A DNA stretch of 64,000 nucleotides from Branchiostoma floridae (GCF_000003815.2 NC_049993.1:10624560-10688559), one strand, 5' to 3'; numbered from the stretch's first letter, positions 11,801 through 25,004 are shown. A program made the numbers and translations. The notes: generated by a model from the sequence alone, not told the origin.

Positions 11801-14800
11801 AATATAACAACACATTAATCGTTTGCAATCAGACAAAGACTAACATGAGTTTTCTAGTTGGTACAGAGTTTTTTGGGGGGGGAGGTCTGGAACTATGCAA
11901 CAGACCTGTCATCCTTCTGCCATCACAGAGCCCGCGGCTGACCTTGGGGTCAGTTTTCAAGGTCAAGGGGTCTGTCCAACACATGGTAGACTGAACATTG
12001 AGGCTAAAAGGTCATTCAAAGTCATTTCCAAAGGTGGATGGGCTTTAGTAGAGAGCTTGCACTTCAGATCAGAGCTAAGGCTGTTCCAATAGTTTCAGGG
12101 AGGTAAACTATGATAAAGCAACTTTCTGAGCAAAAATTATTGGAGTTTGATAAATTTTGAACCCTTCCGCTTGCATAATACAAACAGGCCGGGTATCTTC
12201 CAATCGAGAGTAATTTACATCACCTTTCCATTCACATCACCATCACATATGAAAATTTGTTTTAAAAAATTAAAGTACATGTACAGCTACAATCTAGATA
12301 TGACATTTCAGAAACAGTGATCACATCCTTAATAAAATGCTACAGTATATTACTCCAAAGTGCTTGTATCATAAATCTCATTACAGTGGAAGCCAGTTAA
12401 TTGCACGTCGGATAAACGCACACTTCGGTCAATTGCACCGAATCCCCAAATCCTGTGGCGATGCAGTCCAACTGGGTAGCTTCCCATTATCGCACACGCC
12501 GGATAATTGCACGGAATTCACCGGCAAATTAGGTGTGCAATTAAGCGGCTTCCACTGTACCAGCTTTTTTTGCATATTTAATTTTCAAACATTATGGCAT
12601 CCAATACATATAATCTGGTTCTCATTTTCCAGTTCTGAACAGTGCCATGCAGCTGCAGGTTGCCATGAATACATCACATGGATTAGAAGTGCCTAAACTT
12701 GAACCTTCCAGGCTGTTGGTAACAGAAACCAGAAGTACTGACCCTGATGCCATGTTAACCTTCAGCACATGTGTGCTTGGTACTATTGAACTTAACACAT
12801 ACTTCATCTCAATAAAAAATGAGCCTGGGGATTTTTCAAACAAAAACATTCTTCCAAAATTCTATTAAAAAAATTTATACGGCCTTAGATCTAATAATCT
12901 AATAATCACACTGATAATAATCCTGGGGTAAAACTTAGAAAAAAAAGTAAAATCAGAATTGGCCTTAAAGACACTAGATCTGACAAATGACAACCCATGT
13001 CCTTACACAGATGGGTCAGTAGTCAGACAATCTGGAGTTTACATGAAAAATCTGGTCTTGTGCAAACATTTGTCTTCATTACATTGAGTGTCAGTCTGTC
13101 TTACTCATGTATACCCCACTACATGTAGGTCTAACTCTAAGCCTGCACTTTCCCAAATATTTTTCCTTTCCCCTTTGAAATCATCCTTTTCCATACTTTT
13201 CATCTCCCTTTTTTCAGACTGTACAGGTACACTTGTCTTCCTATGGGCCGTGGGGACCAAAGCCCTGGATGATGATCAGAATGAAGAGTGGTGACGAGTG
13301 GGAGTAAAAACCCTACCTACCTACACAGGCTGACCAAGCACACAAACTACAGGCAGCCCTGTTTACTTCAGTAGAACATGACAAAGTTTTTCCTGGCAGG
13401 GTTTCTCAACAGTGCGACAAAGATGAATGGATGTTTAGACCTATGCTGTGCCCTGGTGAATAGCACAGTGGCACTGAAGGACAGGTCTACCTTCTGGTAA
13501 AGTTGGTCAAAAAGAGTCTCAGTTATGTGTAGCTCCCTTTGAAGTGTTACGTACTATATGCTACTTTAGGAGCAAATTCTACTTTACTCCAGTGAATGTT
13601 TCAGCCTGCTTATTGTATTGATTGATAGTGCAACCATAAGGCTTTCCCTCAAATTGTTTCTGTTTTAAAAAAGAGTTCATTACTACATGTACTCACACAC
13701 AGCAACCAAAACACCAGTAATGACATGGTGCTCACTATGATTATGAAGGCTTTCACCATCAGTATGTATGCAGCTATTACTATTAGTCATCTGTCCCACT
13801 TTTTCTTTTTCCAAGTTAACATTTTTCAAACCACCCACCTGGCATTAACGCATGCCAACATTCCACTAGCCCAACATAAGCTTACTTAGTATATACAGTT
13901 ATAAAGCCAATCGTACACACACACACCCTGCACTTTTTGTGTAAGGATAAAAAGAAGTTAAAATTGCTTTTTTTTCTTATCTCAAGCACCCAGTTATTAT
14001 ATCTTCTTGTTCCTCCTTTCTTCACTCCTTGTGTTTATGATAATTGCGTTTAGTTGTAATGTTGACAGCTGAAAAAGAGCCCCATACCCTTGTAGTTGTG
14101 GCCCATGGCCAAGACTGGAGGTTCTAATTTGTTCCCCCAACACTTAGGCAGGAGCACTGCAACTAATCTACTAACAGAAGCAGAAACAGGAGACTAAACA
14201 ACAATACCCTGACCTGAACTTTTGGCCACAGTTAACATTAATCATGATATGTAGGTTACAGGATGAATACATGCCGTATCATTGAGAGGTGACCTGTAAC
14301 ATGCTAAATATACAACTTCTAGTGGACCAAGTTGGGCCAGAGACCACCCAAAAATCTATGTCAGGAGAGAATATCTTGGTGCACCCAAGCAGATGCAGCT
14401 AAGTGAATAGAATAAAACTTGTGCCAATGAGAGAACATGTATGATATTGGAACATTGTTTAGACCTGGAGTCCCTCACACATCTGCTTAGAGATTCCAGA
14501 CCACCACCTGCCTAGTGTGAACAGACCAGAGACTCTGAGAGAGCTAACAGACTCCCTGGGCACTTGGCCTACTGAGATATGGAACACAGTCCCTGGGTAA
14601 TGGTGTACAACTTTGTAAGCCCAGGAGAAAACGCTGTAGTAATTAGGCAGTGGAGACATATCAGATGAGTGAGTAGAAAGGGAAAAGCACCAGGTATATA
14701 AAGGATTTCTTGTAGTTTCTTGAATAGGGCATAGAAGAAGTAACAGTTATACTGACAAGTGGTAGTGAGATAAAACATACACAGGGTCTAGGAAAGAATG

Positions 14801-17800
14801 AGGGCATGTGGGTAGACAGGGTTTACATTTTCGTTCTCTGGAAAATGTAACATGTACAAAACTCATCATACATACAATATTGAGAGTTTCATATCAGAAA
14901 AAAGTCAAATACAAAAATTACCAAAATATGTTGCTGCTAACTTAGATCACACGTCATCTTAAGTTGATTCAGATGCATGATTTAAAATCTTTTGCAAAAA
15001 TTTGAAATCAAATACAATAGATACAAATAAAAACGAAATAATATGAGGTTAGCACTATCTTTTACTGGCCTTCTCTGTCCATTCAAGAATAAGAAAAGGC
15101 TTAATCATTATCTAATGTTGATAAGTCTTTCCAAATTCCAAGTGTCCAATTTTATGAATATTCAATAATGTGTTCAATGAAAAGCATGTCATTCTCTTAC
15201 CTTCTCTCCTGATGGCTTCTTCTTCTTGACCACGCCCGTTTTGAGGATGGGTCCTTTCCGTTTCCCCACCTGAAGTGAGGCAGAGAGACAGACTACCACA
15301 TTAGATACGTACACACCACAGACTTCACACCTCACGACTTATCATTAATGTATATAACTCCAGAGCGTGCGTCGTCCTCTCGTAATGGTGTCGGCCTGCC
15401 GAGCTGAGTCATCGGTTCTACTACATTATAGCATTCCTCTGCAAGGGGGCGCTAGTGTGCGACCACAGACCTGCGACCACGGCCGATGATTGCCCGCGCT
15501 GACCGCTCCAGACGTCTGTGAGTGTGAGGTTCTGATTGGCTAGAAGAGAAGGGAAAAGAAAGAAAGGCGTCAGGACGGAAACCTGACCTGCCCATACCTC
15601 CAGCTTCCAGCCTTTATCAATCCAAACACATACCGTTGCACAAATATTGAAATGTTCTACTTTCCCTTCTGTTATTTTCCCTTGCGGCTGTTAACTTTGC
15701 CTTCTTTGCTTGCATCATATATCCTGTAAATTACAGCATGTCATAACACATTTAGAGTTTAGTACAAGCCACTGCATACTGGCATATTTGTGACCCTAAC
15801 AACCCAGCAAAGTGATTCAGATGTCTCTATCTTTCAGCTCTATATTGATCCACCCAGAAGCTCATTACGTTTATGGTCTTCCAAATGTACGGTTGTTAAT
15901 GTTAACCTTTCAATGTCAAAGTCTACTGAAACTATGGCTTCCTACTGGCCTGTGACACTGGGGGTTTATGAAGTTATGGCCCAATGTGACTTGGTCACAC
16001 CTGTGTGCTGTTTATATTCATTATGTAAGGTAGACCCAGCAGGTGTTGTACTGTTAATCGTTAATTATTCCTGGTGGTCTTACATTTGTGGTTTTCACTG
16101 TGACTTTTCCACTGCAAAATCATTGTGCCATGAACAATACAGAGTTCTGTCAGTTATGTCTGCTAACCCAAAACGCAAAACTGCCAAATTTGCAAATCAT
16201 CTTTATTTTCCCCTACCACAAAACTGAACTTACAACAAATTTACAATACATTTTGGGGACCCACTGGGAAAGATCGTGCAAATTTTGTGGCTGTAGATCA
16301 TGATCAGAATGCATGCAGGAGAAAGGCCACAGTTATAATCTAATTTCCAGTACCATCTTTTCTACATCTTTGACAAAGACCTTCAACCTTTCACACACTG
16401 ATCACATTTTCAGTCACATGTTCTCTGTTAGAACATCCTGCTCAGCAAAACTCAACTCAAGTGCTGACGGTTGCAGGAAATTAAAGTACTGTACAGGCAA
16501 GAATATTGACATTCACATTTCAGTACCCCAAGCGACATACTGTACACTGCAAATATTTGGTCTGTCTAAACCAACGTAATAACTGTGTTCAATGACAGAA
16601 ATCGAAATGGAAATCCATCTAAACACACTGATAACCTTGAACTACATTCACCAAAAATGTGACTTATATTATATTATGCCATTTGTTTGTATTCATGTAT
16701 GTGGATATACTAAGCATACAATAAACATTGTGGCTGTGAGAGTGAATGGATTTTGTATCAATTGTCATAAAAAGTATTATCAAAATATACAGGCTGGTGG
16801 GGGTGCCTTGCCATTGGCAAATTCATTATCTTTCCACTTTCCTCCACGGGATTGATTATTGCTAAACAGATTAAATTCAAACTTCAAAGCCATTTAGTGA
16901 CAGAAGTTCCGGATTTTTAGCGTCTGCAATTTCCGATAAGTGTAATCTACATGCCTGGTACCCAGCTATGTTCAGCTTAGGACCTGGTTTCCTACAAGTA
17001 ACTGTGTAATAAAGGATATCGATGGTTAGGGTCTCATTGATGTATTACTCCGCGAGCGGATACCCTAAAAGAGATCCGAGCCAAAAATGCACGGCTGCAC
17101 GGACGCATGTTTTTAGCGGTGAGAAATTCCCTTTTAGCCAGCGGAACTGATCTCAAAAGTTAGATTGGTGAAAGCTTATTTGTAACTGAAGAAATTAGCA
17201 GGTAAAGTTTTGCAGCCGCGCGCTAGGTCGGAGGTACACAGTCGTGGGTTCTGAGTGCTGCGGTTGTACAATAGCAGCGAAAAAGTGCCCTTTGTGGGGA
17301 TTGACTAATCGTAGTTTGTAATTGCTATAAAAAAAGTTCCTACGTATAGTTTACATTGGCAATTTTTTCCCACGATATAGGGTAAATGTGCTCGACATAG
17401 AATGAAAAATCTGCTGAAATTTCACGTAGCTTCATTATGAACGCGCCCATTTAAACCACGAATTATAACATAGAAGTCTATGGGAAGAAGAAACTCATCA
17501 ATGAGACCTTAGGGCATTTTCACACTTTGTGTGTATAGTCAAGTGCACAAGAGTTGCATATCAACTTGTTTTGTCTCACTCTCAGGTAAAATTTGCAGGA
17601 AAGAAGATGTTTTCAACTTTGACTAATCATTGTGCAGCCCGGTTATCAAACAGAAATTTTGTTTTTGTCACAAACTTTACCCAAGATAAAATTACACACA
17701 CTCAACTACTAGTAATGTGCACTTAAATATACAAAGTGGTAACTGTCAATAAACTGTGGTGGTCCCATAAAATTTGAAAGTAGGGACAAACCTGCTTACA

Positions 17801-20799
17801 GTTACAGTTACTGATTACTAGTATGTACCTAATCCTCTTAAAACAGCTCGTTTTAGTCTAAAGTTTCCGCCTTTTATCTTTGTATCAAGGTTTAGTACAT
17901 CCTTAATCAGGGTCTCATGCAGTGCACATTCTTCTCTAAATTGGCATGAACTACTGATCTGTTTTGACTACCATACAACAGTCTTAACAAGTAACTGGAC
18001 TGGTAACTGGTAACTTTAATACACTGTTTTTATTGAAGGAGCTACAAAACTATAAATCTAATCTTCTATCATAGTCTTGAAGACTATGATAGAAGATTAC
18101 TAGACAAAGTGTACTTTTGATACTAAGTTAACTAACAGTAGTAACACTGTTTACTCTTTCTTATGTCGTTCTTGTCAAAACATGCCTTTGAGCCTACAGT
18201 AATGTCAAGAGACATTTTATTTTTCAATTCAAATCTACCAGCATCAGTGTTCTATATCAGCAGTATGGAAAGATTTCTATAAGTATAAATCAATTTCAAT
18301 CACTGACATTTGATCAAATAGAAATACTGTACCAGTACAAACATTCCTGCAATTTTATATCATCCTCCCTCTATCCTAATGATTACTTCCTATTAATTTT
18401 TCCTACAACCACAGCAACCACAATTCTCTCTGTTTTTTAAAAATGTAGTTGTGCTCACTAAGTACTGCAAGCTTCGTGCTAATAAGATATTTTCATTGCA
18501 TGGCTTTGGGGCATTTCCTTCACTGAGCCCCAGCAATTTACAATGTATACTCTTGTATAGGTGTGGAACAGCTGCAATGTGTGATAGTAGCTATCCGGTA
18601 TAAATGTTTTACTTTTTCACCTATCAGAGATTTCTACTGGCATCTACTAGTACTGTCGCTGGGTAGCCCTTCATAGTACTGTGCTGTATCTATATTCAAG
18701 TTATAACATATTTGTCTACTTCTCCTTCAGTGAGGTAAAAGTTTAACACAACTCCTGAATTGGCCAAAAAGGGTGACTATTTTATTGACACGTGCAGTGT
18801 TATATTGATACACTAAAAGCACAAACTTCAAGGTAAAATAATACCAACTAACCAAGGTAAGATTTGTCGAATTAAGCAATCAAGGAAAATATTTTTGAAA
18901 GCCTATTGAAAAGGCAGACTGTGACAGTGCGTTACACAGTACAGATCCCCGTCCCAATGCATTTCATTTGTCCTACATTGCAGTTATTGATACCCCACAA
19001 GTTTATTGGATAAAATCAAGACCAGCTGGTGATGTCATCAGCTTTTAATGTCAAGTCTTTTCCAACCCTACATCTGACAGTTCAAAGATCATGACACTCA
19101 ATGTATCACTATGTGATTATATACCAGCAATGTCCTGCATCACAAGCTACAGAAAGGCCGCAAAATGTCATGTGGAGTGAAACGGGCTGTATTTCAATTT
19201 TCAAGGAAAAGAATTCTCAATGATTGAACCTTCTCATTATCAAGTTGATTCCTGAGGATATCAGACTACTTCAGTGTCTGGATTAGATTAGTGGTAAGCT
19301 GACACCATTAGTCAAGGGTATAGATATACTGACTTACAGTACAGGGGATTGGATTAATTATGACATGCTGGGAACAGGTGGGGGACTTTCATTGGAGAAC
19401 ACCAAATTTAACGCCAGATTGAGTTTCCTTTATTCTCATTTTATAAAAAAGTAAAGCAATACAGAGTGATATGGAAAAGGGTGAGGCCCAACAATATGGT
19501 TTTGTCTGTTACTTCCACATCATTTGTCCAGGGAAGATCTTGAATTATCTAGTATTGACTGAGAAAAGCTAGAGTTGCCAAAGGTTGTTGTTCTTATGGG
19601 ACTTGTGAGACTGTGCTGTCAGTACCCTCATTTATCTTGATTCTACCTGATATAAAGAAACCAATGGTTGCATCAAGACAAAGAAAGCACAACAGTGCAT
19701 ATATTGAGAGATATATGTCTAACGTTAACTCTAAGTCTTTTGACAGGTAGTTGTACAACATGCCTGTACAACCCATCTTACCTAAAGATACCTGAAGATT
19801 TCTAGATGAAATCTTACTCTTAGCTTTATTTGTAATCAAAGACTGAGGCATTACAAGGAATTTGGGATAATGTTTTTCTTGGCATGCCCAAGTAGAACTC
19901 CTTAGAGAAGGCTGGTGGCTCCCATTGGTGTAAGGCTACAGCTCAGCCCCTTAATTTGTCAACACTCGCTGTTGGAGCGGGAAGCAGGCCCTGATATCAC
20001 AACAAACACCATGTCTACTGATACTCCCCGTGTTTCAGGGATAAGGCGACGGGGATTAGCAACCACATGTACCAACGCAGAAGATCGCCATACAATTTTG
20101 TAACGTACACCCATTTCTTTCACATTTTACGACAATCCAGTGACTAAGAGTAAGAGTTATGGCCCCTCACCCTTCGATCGAAATAATAACTCAGGATCAA
20201 AATAGTAATAAAAATAGATAGTATTAATTTCCAAACTGATAAGAAAAGGTTGTCAAAACCTCTCAGAATCTCTCGTCAATGCATGAACTCTGAAGTGCAT
20301 ATACTTGACATAACGTTTGATTCAAGACGTGGAAATCATAGGTTCTTTTTAGAGCACCTGTCCGTAGAAAAATTATGGCCGAGTTTTGTTCGAATCATTC
20401 AAGCATGCGGAACGGCCCGGCTGGAAGCCTTCGGCAGGCCAGAAGTCGCTAAAACAGGCAACACAAACGTGGTAAAACGAAGATAATGCACTATATGACA
20501 GAAAGACAGTATCTTACAAGTAGGAAGCCTTTCTTGGTAGCAGGCAGCTTGCTGTCCGGAGGTGGGTTTGCCAAGCTTGTTCCTGAGCATGTTGGGTTTG
20601 TAGCAGCAGTGCTTGTGTCGTCTTCCCCGGCGTCTTGCCGTCTCTCCGCTTCTTCCTTCTGCCTCTTCTGCTCTTCCATCTTCTTCTGAAACATTGCTAA
20701 GAAGCTGCCGTCGTTTGCAAAGGTATTGACGCCGCTCGAGGCGGAGTTTTCTCCGGCGGAAGACGCAGGTCCGCCCGTAGATTTGCCGTTCTCCGCCAT
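8866..20799 (-). CDS. TRIR: TRIR (C19orf43) homologue, three exons, 152 aa
   Basis: Coding exons on the minus strand are 20518-20799, 15201-15269 and 8866-8973, all phase 0, with clean GT-AG borders (the CTT|GTAAGA donor, for example). The start is MAENGK in a strong context (ACCATGG); an earlier in-frame start would need TTG. Exon 1 carries the family signature GVNTFANDGSFL followed by a charged helix (MFQKKMEEQKRQKEE). Exon 2 gives VGKRKGPILKTGVVKKKK. Exon 3 ends in the conserved tail QYMAEVQKYKAHQ, then CCDDDKTRPLVK. Human TRIR is 176 aa and is described as an exoribonuclease that interacts with telomerase RNA. The Lys/Arg-rich stretch suggests a nuclear, RNA-bound protein. The introns are 5.2 and 6.2 kb and filled with repeats. 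The gene is divergent from the Kelch gene. Confidence 0.9.
9242..9396. mobile_element. MITE, GCTAAAC family, copy 2
   Basis: It lies in TRIR intron 2. The ends GCTAAACTGGGCTGTTTCCA and GGAAACCTCAGCCTGGTTTAGC pair over about 35 bases, and CCACTTTTGTGGGTGTGG pairs with CCACACCCACAAAAGTGG. It has the same structure as 7416-7574. Confidence 0.7.
11088..11320. repeat. dispersed repeat with GTTCTAGCC ends, copy 2
   Basis: This is a diverged, shortened copy of 7878-8214. It shares GTTCTAGACAGC, ATAGACAAAAATTTTGCCCA and GAGGGTCTAGATTTCAAAAT. The right end is eroded. It lies in TRIR intron 2. Confidence 0.6.
12384..12557. mobile_element. pogo/Tigger-like MITE, 174 bp
   Basis: The ends CAGTGGAAGCCAGTTAATTG and CAATTAAGCGGCTTCCACTG are inverted, flanked by TA on each side (12382-12383 and 12558-12559). 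Ends of the CAGTNGAA type and a TA duplication are typical of pogo-type Tc1/mariner elements. No transposase frame is present. Confidence 0.75.
15438..15458 (+). promoter_or_regulatory. CTCF-like site
   Basis: TCTGCAAGGGGGCGCTAGTG resembles the bilaterian CTCF core (AGGGGGCGCTA). It lies in TRIR intron 1, about 170 bases upstream of exon 2, inside a small GC-rich patch. It is a motif match only. Confidence 0.3.
17030..17508. mobile_element. TIR element with TTAG duplication, 479 bp
   Basis: The ends GGTCTCATTGATG and CATCAATGAGACC are exact inverted repeats, with TTAG on both sides (17026-17029 and 17509-17512). The interior is GC-richer than the host intron and has no recognisable coding. 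A 4-bp duplication close to TTAA would suit a piggyBac- or Kolobok-type origin, but the superfamily is not settled. Confidence 0.6.
18059..18099. repeat. 41-bp palindrome with single-base centre
   Basis: TAATCTTCTATCATAGTCTT, then G, then its exact complement. It forms a cruciform-capable 20-bp stem in TRIR intron 1. No target duplication was recognised. Confidence 0.8.
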
Positions 20800-21444
20800 G
20801 GTTTCTGTTGAACTGAACAAGTCCCGTGTTTTCTCGTACTGAACAAAACATCGCGAGACAGGATTAGACTATTATTACCAGGGTAGTAAACAAACTTAAC
20901 AAAATCAACCTGTTGTACTTATATTGTTCTTCTCTTCTGATAACGTTTTTGATTATACTGACTATGTTATAAAATATATATTTTATAGATATGAGGCATA
21001 TCAAAGTCACATAAGATTCAAATAAAAAGAAAATTATTTTTAGCAATCTTACAGTCAACCTAATGAAAAAATGGAACATTCTCCAAATGTTACGTCCGGG
21101 AGGATCAGCTGGACGCAAGAAGGTTTTGTGGTTATCCTTGCTGGAAGTATTATTAAAGATTCAGCCAAGATTTTATACCTGGGAGGATCAGGAATGAAGA
21201 CTGTAACATAAGAGACCAGATAGGCATTAAGAGTAAGTTTCAGTAGTCATACTTTAATAAGACTTTCTGTACATTGATGTAATGTTAGTTGTGTAAACAT
21301 AACCTTTTCTTCCACCAAAACATTAGAAATTCATGTGATATTATGTCTCTTTTATAGATGGGCATATTAATGATGCTACAACTTTGTTTAAGAAATTGAC
21401 AGTAGCCTAAATTTTTGTTATTTTCCGTACAGCATAGGTCCACG
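20800..21444. promoter_or_regulatory. divergent promoter interval, TRIR / Kelch gene
   Basis: These 645 bases separate the TRIR start codon (minus) from the Kelch start codon (plus). An acceptor-like TTCCGTACAG ends at 21430, just before the Kelch ATG, so a non-coding Kelch exon probably lies further upstream in this interval. No TATA box was noted. Sharing of a promoter is inferred from geometry alone. Confidence 0.45.
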
Positions 21445-23831
21445 ATGGCATCACCTGTTCCAGATGCGCATATGACAGCTGAAAGGCCAGAGTGGGTAGT
21501 CCAACCCGGGCACCTGACACACCTGAAGCAGCACCTGTGCCAGCTGCAGTACCTGCCGGCACACCTGCAGCACTGCCTGACGTACATGCAGACCGTGCTG
21601 GCGGGACTGGACACGCTGCGGAAGGATGGGCTGCTATGTGACGTGGTGCTGGTTGCAGAGGGACAGGAGTTCCCGGTACACAAGAACCTGCTGGCCAGCT
21701 CCAGCGACTACTTCAAGGTATGATTTAAGTGTAAAAGCTATAGATAAAGCAGACATCCTCTACTCAGGTGATGGTTTTTCAAGTAACTAGGTGTCTTGTG
21801 TCCAGCACATTGGGTCACCCATAGTGACCCTACAATTCTTCTTCTTCTGCTACTAGTAGAATATTCCAATACCATCCCAATATCTATATCTACTTGGAGA
21901 GTAGGGATTCATTCAATATGTGAATCTGGGTCTTGTTTCATGTTTCTCGGCCAGGCCATGTTTACAGGGGGTCTACGCGAGGCACATCAGACGCACGTAG
22001 AGCTGTTCGGACTGTCGGCTGCGGGACTGGGGATGGCGCTAGACTTCATGTACTCAGCCTGCATCAGGGTTACCATGGACAATGTGGAAAACATCCTGCA
22101 GGCATGTGCTGTACTGTTTATTTGCTGAACTGTTTTTGTTTTGAATCCCTTGTTGATATGTTAACTAATAGCTCTTGTGAGACATTGATGGACCATCTGA
22201 TGTTGCATGTTTGCTTGTTTTTGAAAGGTTTCACACCTATCAAGATAGAGGTCAGTTTAAGACTTAGGAACAAAAATGTTTCCCATCCTACCCAGAAAAA
22301 TATTGCAAGTAACTGTAATTCATGTTGCATCCTCCAGGTGGCATCCCACCTGCAGCTTACGTCCCTGTTGGGTCTCACATGTGCGTTCATGGAAGAACAC
22401 CTCTCCGCGCAATCATGGCTTCTCATATACGACCTTGCCGACACGTACGCCCTGCCCTCGGCCAAGGAAGCCGCTCTACGGTTTGCTTTTAAGCACTTCA
22501 AGGTAATCGCACAGAGCAAGGAGTTTCTTACACTTCCCGTGGACAAATTACAGCTTCTTGTAGCAAGCACCAGACTTATGGTTGAAGAGAATGTTGTTTT
22601 GGAGTCTGTGTGGAAGTGGCTAAAGCATGACTCTTCTAGGATGGAGGAATATGGTGATGACATCATCAGGCATGTAAAGTTTTCACTCGTACCTCAGGAA
22701 ATTCTTGAAGCATGGAAGGATGAGAATCCAGAAGTCAGGACAAATGAAAAGGTGTATGCGAGGTTAGACGAGTCTCTGTTATACCATAGCAAAGTCTTTG
22801 AGCAGCCCTTGTTGCAGACGGAACAGACACGCGTGCGTGCTGATAGTGAGTCGCTGATGATTATTGGTGGAGCAAAAACAACAGGGCAGTTGTCGCGGTT
22901 GATGTGTATTGGTGCCCTCCAAAGTGGTGACAAGTCGTTGCAGTTCAAACCAGTCGTCAGTCGGATGAGATCAGTTTGCTATCACAGCATTGTGGCGATT
23001 GGTGGGTTTCTCTATGTTGCTGGTGGAATGGACCGCCCAGATCCCAAATGTCGCTCAGCGAGGAAAGAGGTTCATCGCTACGACCCACGGTCCCAAGCCT
23101 GGCTGCAGGTGGGCTCAATGATAGACAGGAGGGCGTACTTCTACCTTGCAGTAGTAAACAGTGCACTGTATGCAGTGGGAGGGCGGGAGGCACGACAAGC
23201 CCACAAGTCGGTGGAAAGTTATGACTTTGCTACAAACAGATGGACGTACCATTCCTACCTGCCTGCGCCGCTCTACGGCCATACATGCACGGTACACAAA
23301 GGGCTGCTCTATGTCTCAGGGGGGATGAAGGGGAAACACACCATTAACGAGTTCCTGAGCATGGATCCTTCTGCAGAAACTGCACACTGGACTGTCAGAC
23401 CCCCCATGGGCTCCCCTCGAGCCTACCATGCTATGGCCTCCGTCGGAAACAAAATATTCGTCTTTGGCGGGTCACAAACGATGGGTAACACCATCGTGAT
23501 CAAACAGCTCGTCCAGTACTTCGAGCCTGAGAGGGACCAGTGGACGTCGCTGGATCAGCTGATGCCCATACCAATGTACGGCTTCTCTGCGGTATCACAC
23601 GGACGTTTCGTGTACATGGTAGGAGGCCAGAGTGACGCACATTTGGGAATGGAGACCAGGAGGCCGCTGGTGATGTACTACAACACGGAGACAGACAGTT
23701 ACAGCTGGGAGGAAGTTCAGGTCATGCCGAAGGGGGAGCTGATTGGGTCGGCCTGCTGCATGCTGGAGGTCCCCAACCATGTCATACAGCTGTATGCTAC
23801 GGGGGGGAGGGGGGCAGCGCTCCAAGAGTGA
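21445..23831 (+). CDS. BTB-BACK-Kelch protein (KLHL type), 637 aa
   Basis: Coding exons are 21445-21717, 21955-22101 and 22338-23831, phase 0 throughout. Residues 60-165 are a BTB fold ([20 protein letters not shown], then the [13 protein letters not shown] region spanning intron 1). Residues 165-265 are a BACK domain ([27 protein letters not shown]). From about residue 300 there are six kelch blades, each with a double glycine (IIGG, VAGG, AVGG, VSGG, VFGG, VGG) and a later Trp. Proteins of this layout are usually substrate adaptors for cullin-3 ubiquitin ligases. The length is normal. Intron 2 seems to start with GC (CAG|GCATGT). A GT donor nine bases on (GCT|GTACTG) would add three residues inside a helix of otherwise canonical length. 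I cannot name the orthologue. Confidence 0.92.
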
Positions 23832-24998
23832 ATGTAGTGGTAGTTCTATGGGGTGACATGGAATGAAAGATACTTGATAGTGGAAGGTCATGGAAAATGA
23901 ACTTGTAGGCTTGGCAAGATGTGGAAATTTCATAAAAGATCATGATAACAAAACTGATAAAATAATATATACGTTTTGCCAATGTCTGCCAATACGCTAT
24001 TCTTCATCCGACACAAACAAAGCATAAATAGTAGGACAAACCACAAAATAGAGACAAGAAAACCATGATACAGCCCAAACATTGAACAGACATTTATATT
24101 TACCTCAGCAGAAATAACACTGGTGATGACTACTGTTTTCACAGTATTTCAAATGACTTCACTTAGGCACATGTGTAGATTTGTACAGATAAGGAACTAT
24201 AGGCATGATATTGATAGGGATCTTTTTCTGACCCAAGAACTACTCAAGTTCACACGATAACCATGCCAAACAAAGGTTGACAATTTGACACTGCTAAAAT
24301 GTGAAAATGTCTTTCTAATGATCATGTTGTCCATTTTCCAGTTTTGGCAATCCATTAATTCAATGCCTTCTATTGATGATTCAAATATATATCACTGTAT
24401 ATGTGTGATAATTATCCATCCATAATTGGTAAGTGGTCTGTATCGCCTCCATACTGTTAGAAGATTGGACAAGTCTATAAAGACAGATTCAAACATTTGT
24501 GGTTTATAAATATTGTAGTGTAAGGTTTTCATGCAATACTCCATTACTGGTACTTTATCTGAATATCAAAGTGATATTACTGAAACCAAGTTACTCTTTT
24601 CTATGAAGACAAACAGTGTGTACAGACAGACAACTAAAACATACATAGTTGCATCCTTGTTTGCATCAATGCATGTATGTTGTAAAAGTCAGCTACAAAG
24701 AATGTACAAGAGGCACATTAAGTTACAGCAACAAACTTTCATCTCTATGTATTCTTCAGCTTGATGTTTCCACTATTCTTGTACATCATGTATCTGTACT
24801 GACTAAAATGGATTTACAGTTTACAAGGAACAGACATCTTGTACAGTTACTAGTAAAGGTCTAAAACATTCATGTTCGCACAACAATAGAGGCAGTCTTT
24901 CAGGAGGAAGACAATGTTGAAAAGGTGAAAAAAAGTTGATAGAATTTAGTAGAAACAAGTGTCCATCTGCCATCCAATCACACTTGGCGAGTCAGCTA
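23832..24998. other. convergent 3' interval
   Basis: This lies between the ends of the Kelch gene (plus) and OXCT1 (minus). No exon was seen. It should contain the Kelch 3' untranslated region, but I found no clear AATAAA on the plus strand. Confidence 0.5.
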
Positions 24999-25004
24999 TT
25001 TATT
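24999..25004 (-). terminator. candidate polyadenylation signal of OXCT1
   Basis: TTTATT on the plus strand reads AATAAA on the minus strand, about 60 bases past the OXCT1 stop codon. It would give a very short 3' untranslated region. Longer forms are possible. Confidence 0.35.

Noticed and set aside
15790..16227. 145-codon plus-strand frame
   Set aside because: Antisense within TRIR intron 1, with no recognisable motif, no supporting splice sites and a mixed composition like translated intron.
20800..20820. Seven-residue upstream extension of TRIR
   Set aside because: It would start at TTG. The ATG at 20799 has a strong context and fits the family.
21933..21954. Long frame beginning before the second Kelch exon
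   Set aside because: The frame reads through both introns. Family homology starts at the acceptor at 21955 and stops at the donor at 22101.
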